Origin: Candidatus Levyibacteriota bacterium
Lineage (GTDB): Bacteria > Patescibacteriota > Microgenomatia > Levybacterales > UBA12049
NCBI GenBank assembly: GCA_903872785.1
Contig: CAIQLZ010000015.1
Coordinates: forward strand, 1-22,893
Direction: 5' to 3'
Length of the DNA: 22,893 nucleotides
Shown here piece after piece: positions 22,114 through 22,893 of the stretch. The number at the start of each line of letters is the position of its first letter. Position 1 is the first letter of the stretch. Position numbers and translations under genes: made by a program. The notes beneath the pieces were generated by a model, which saw nothing but the letters and a program-made list of their open reading frames with translations, ran no database searches and was not told where the DNA came from.

Positions 22114-22893
22114 TGTTTCAAAAAGCAAGAATAAAATTAACCGCTTGGTATTTACTAATAATAATGTTGGTTAGTATTGTTTTCAGTTTGGTGATTTATT
22201 CGGGAATCAATAGGGAGTTAGGAAGATTTGAGAAAATGCAGGAATTACGTTTGAGAAGGGAACAGGAATTGATAATGCCAGCACCGCTTCCTAACGAATT
22301 TCATGACGCCAATACTCAAGCTGTAGCTGCGGCGCGCACGAGATTAACTTTAACGCTTATTCTTATCAATATAGGAATTTTTGGAATCGCCGGATTTGCT
22401 GGGTATTTTTTAGCCGGAAGAACACTAAAACCAATTAAGGAAATGGTCGATGATCAAAATAGATTTATTACAGATGCATCACATGAATTAAGAACTCCGA
22501 TAACCTCGCTTAAAACTTCAATTGAAGTTAATCTGAGAAATAAAAATATAACTTTAAGTCAGGCAAGAAAACTTCTTGCAAGCAATCTTGAAGATGTTGA
22601 ATACCTAAGAAGTCTTTCAGACGGACTTATTCATCTTGCTCAATATCAGAAACCAAATGGAAATATAATTATTGAAAGAATTTCAGTAAAGGAAATTATT
22701 GAAATTGCAATAAATAAAGTAAAAGTAATTGCTCTGGAAAATAAAATAAAAATTAATTCAAAAATAGCAGATCTAAAAATAGAAGGGGACAAGAAAAGTC
22801 TCATAGAGCTTCTTGTTATTCTTTTGGATAATGCCATTAAGTATAGTAGAAAAAATTCTCAAGTTTTGATTATTGCAAATAAAATAGATAAAA
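22113..22893 (+). CDS. Sensor histidine kinase, N-terminal 260 residues (runs off the window)
   Basis: The visible part has an N-terminal membrane helix (about 9-30), a short exported loop of about 45 residues, a second helix (about 78-101), and a brief HAMP-like link. The dimerisation domain carries the H-box DASHELRTPI with H124, then an ATPase domain starting with the N-box LLVILLDNAIKYS. The G boxes are beyond the window. It phosphorylates the upstream response regulator. The sensor loop is small and rich in charged residues (RLRREQEL), suggesting an envelope signal, but the signal cannot be named. Confidence 0.95.
   Translation, partial: MFQKARIKLTAWYLLIIMLVSIVFSLVIYSGINRELGRFEKMQELRLRREQELIMPAPLPNEFHDANTQAVAAARTRLTLTLILINIGIFGIAGFAGYFLAGRTLKPIKEMVDDQNRFITDASHELRTPITSLKTSIEVNLRNKNITLSQARKLLASNLEDVEYLRSLSDGLIHLAQYQKPNGNIIIERISVKEIIEIAINKVKVIALENKIKINSKIADLKIEGDKKSLIELLVILLDNAIKYSRKNSQVLIIANKIDK

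Overview
This is an AT-rich window (roughly one third GC by eye). It uses the standard bacterial code, since TGA acts as a real stop, for example at the end of dnaG. The mix of genes suggests a Candidate Phyla Radiation (Patescibacteria) genome, perhaps Microgenomates: a small purA-purB set, dnaG-rpoD, many small single-pass proteins with Pro/Thr-rich stalks, and very short 5' leaders. That placement is inference from gene style; no rRNA lies in the window.

Layout. Positions 1-2119 (minus) hold purA followed by a partial purB, two steps of purine nucleotide synthesis. From a divergent promoter region at 2120-2208, dnaG (primase), rpoD (main sigma factor) and a small stalked surface protein run on the plus strand to 5828. 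An MgtA-type P-type ATPase follows (5871-8387). Positions 8504-11633 hold a 39-residue basic protein, a DUF333 protein, a lytic-transglycosylase-like protein, an isoprenylcysteine-methyltransferase-like membrane protein, an unknown 376-residue protein and a zinc-ribbon protein. A MetF-like protein lies at 11749-12663.

The most unusual region is 12691-15704. Here every gene is on the minus strand, between plus-strand neighbours. The genes occur as small units, most ending in one copy of a 35-50 bp imperfect palindrome that looks like a very short integron attC site: a TTCTAAC-type box next to the gene, a bulged stem, and a GTTGACG-type box at the far end. Six copies align, and paired positions covary. 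The cargo is a MliC-type lysozyme inhibitor, a double-CDGSH iron-sulfur protein, tiny two-helix membrane proteins and a stalked secreted protein. I read this as a candidate integrase-less cassette array. No integron integrase is in the window.

Next come a two-gene unit for an exported LTXXQ-type protein and a Cys-rich exported protein (15748-17872). Positions 17938-20108 look like a decayed 2.2-kb element inserted at the 3' end of tRNA-Asn(GTT). It is bounded by a 12-bp repeat of the tRNA end and carries a GNAT protein, a signal-peptidase-like protein lacking the usual catalytic residues, and the C-terminal remnant of a serine recombinase. Beyond the tRNA are a second, frameshifted copy of the methyltransferase-like gene, a six-helix MFS-like protein, and an OmpR-family response regulator overlapping its histidine kinase, which runs off the window end.

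Many genes carry a TATAAT-like -10 box, often of the extended TGnTATAAT form, only 6-10 bases before the start codon. This implies widespread leaderless mRNA.
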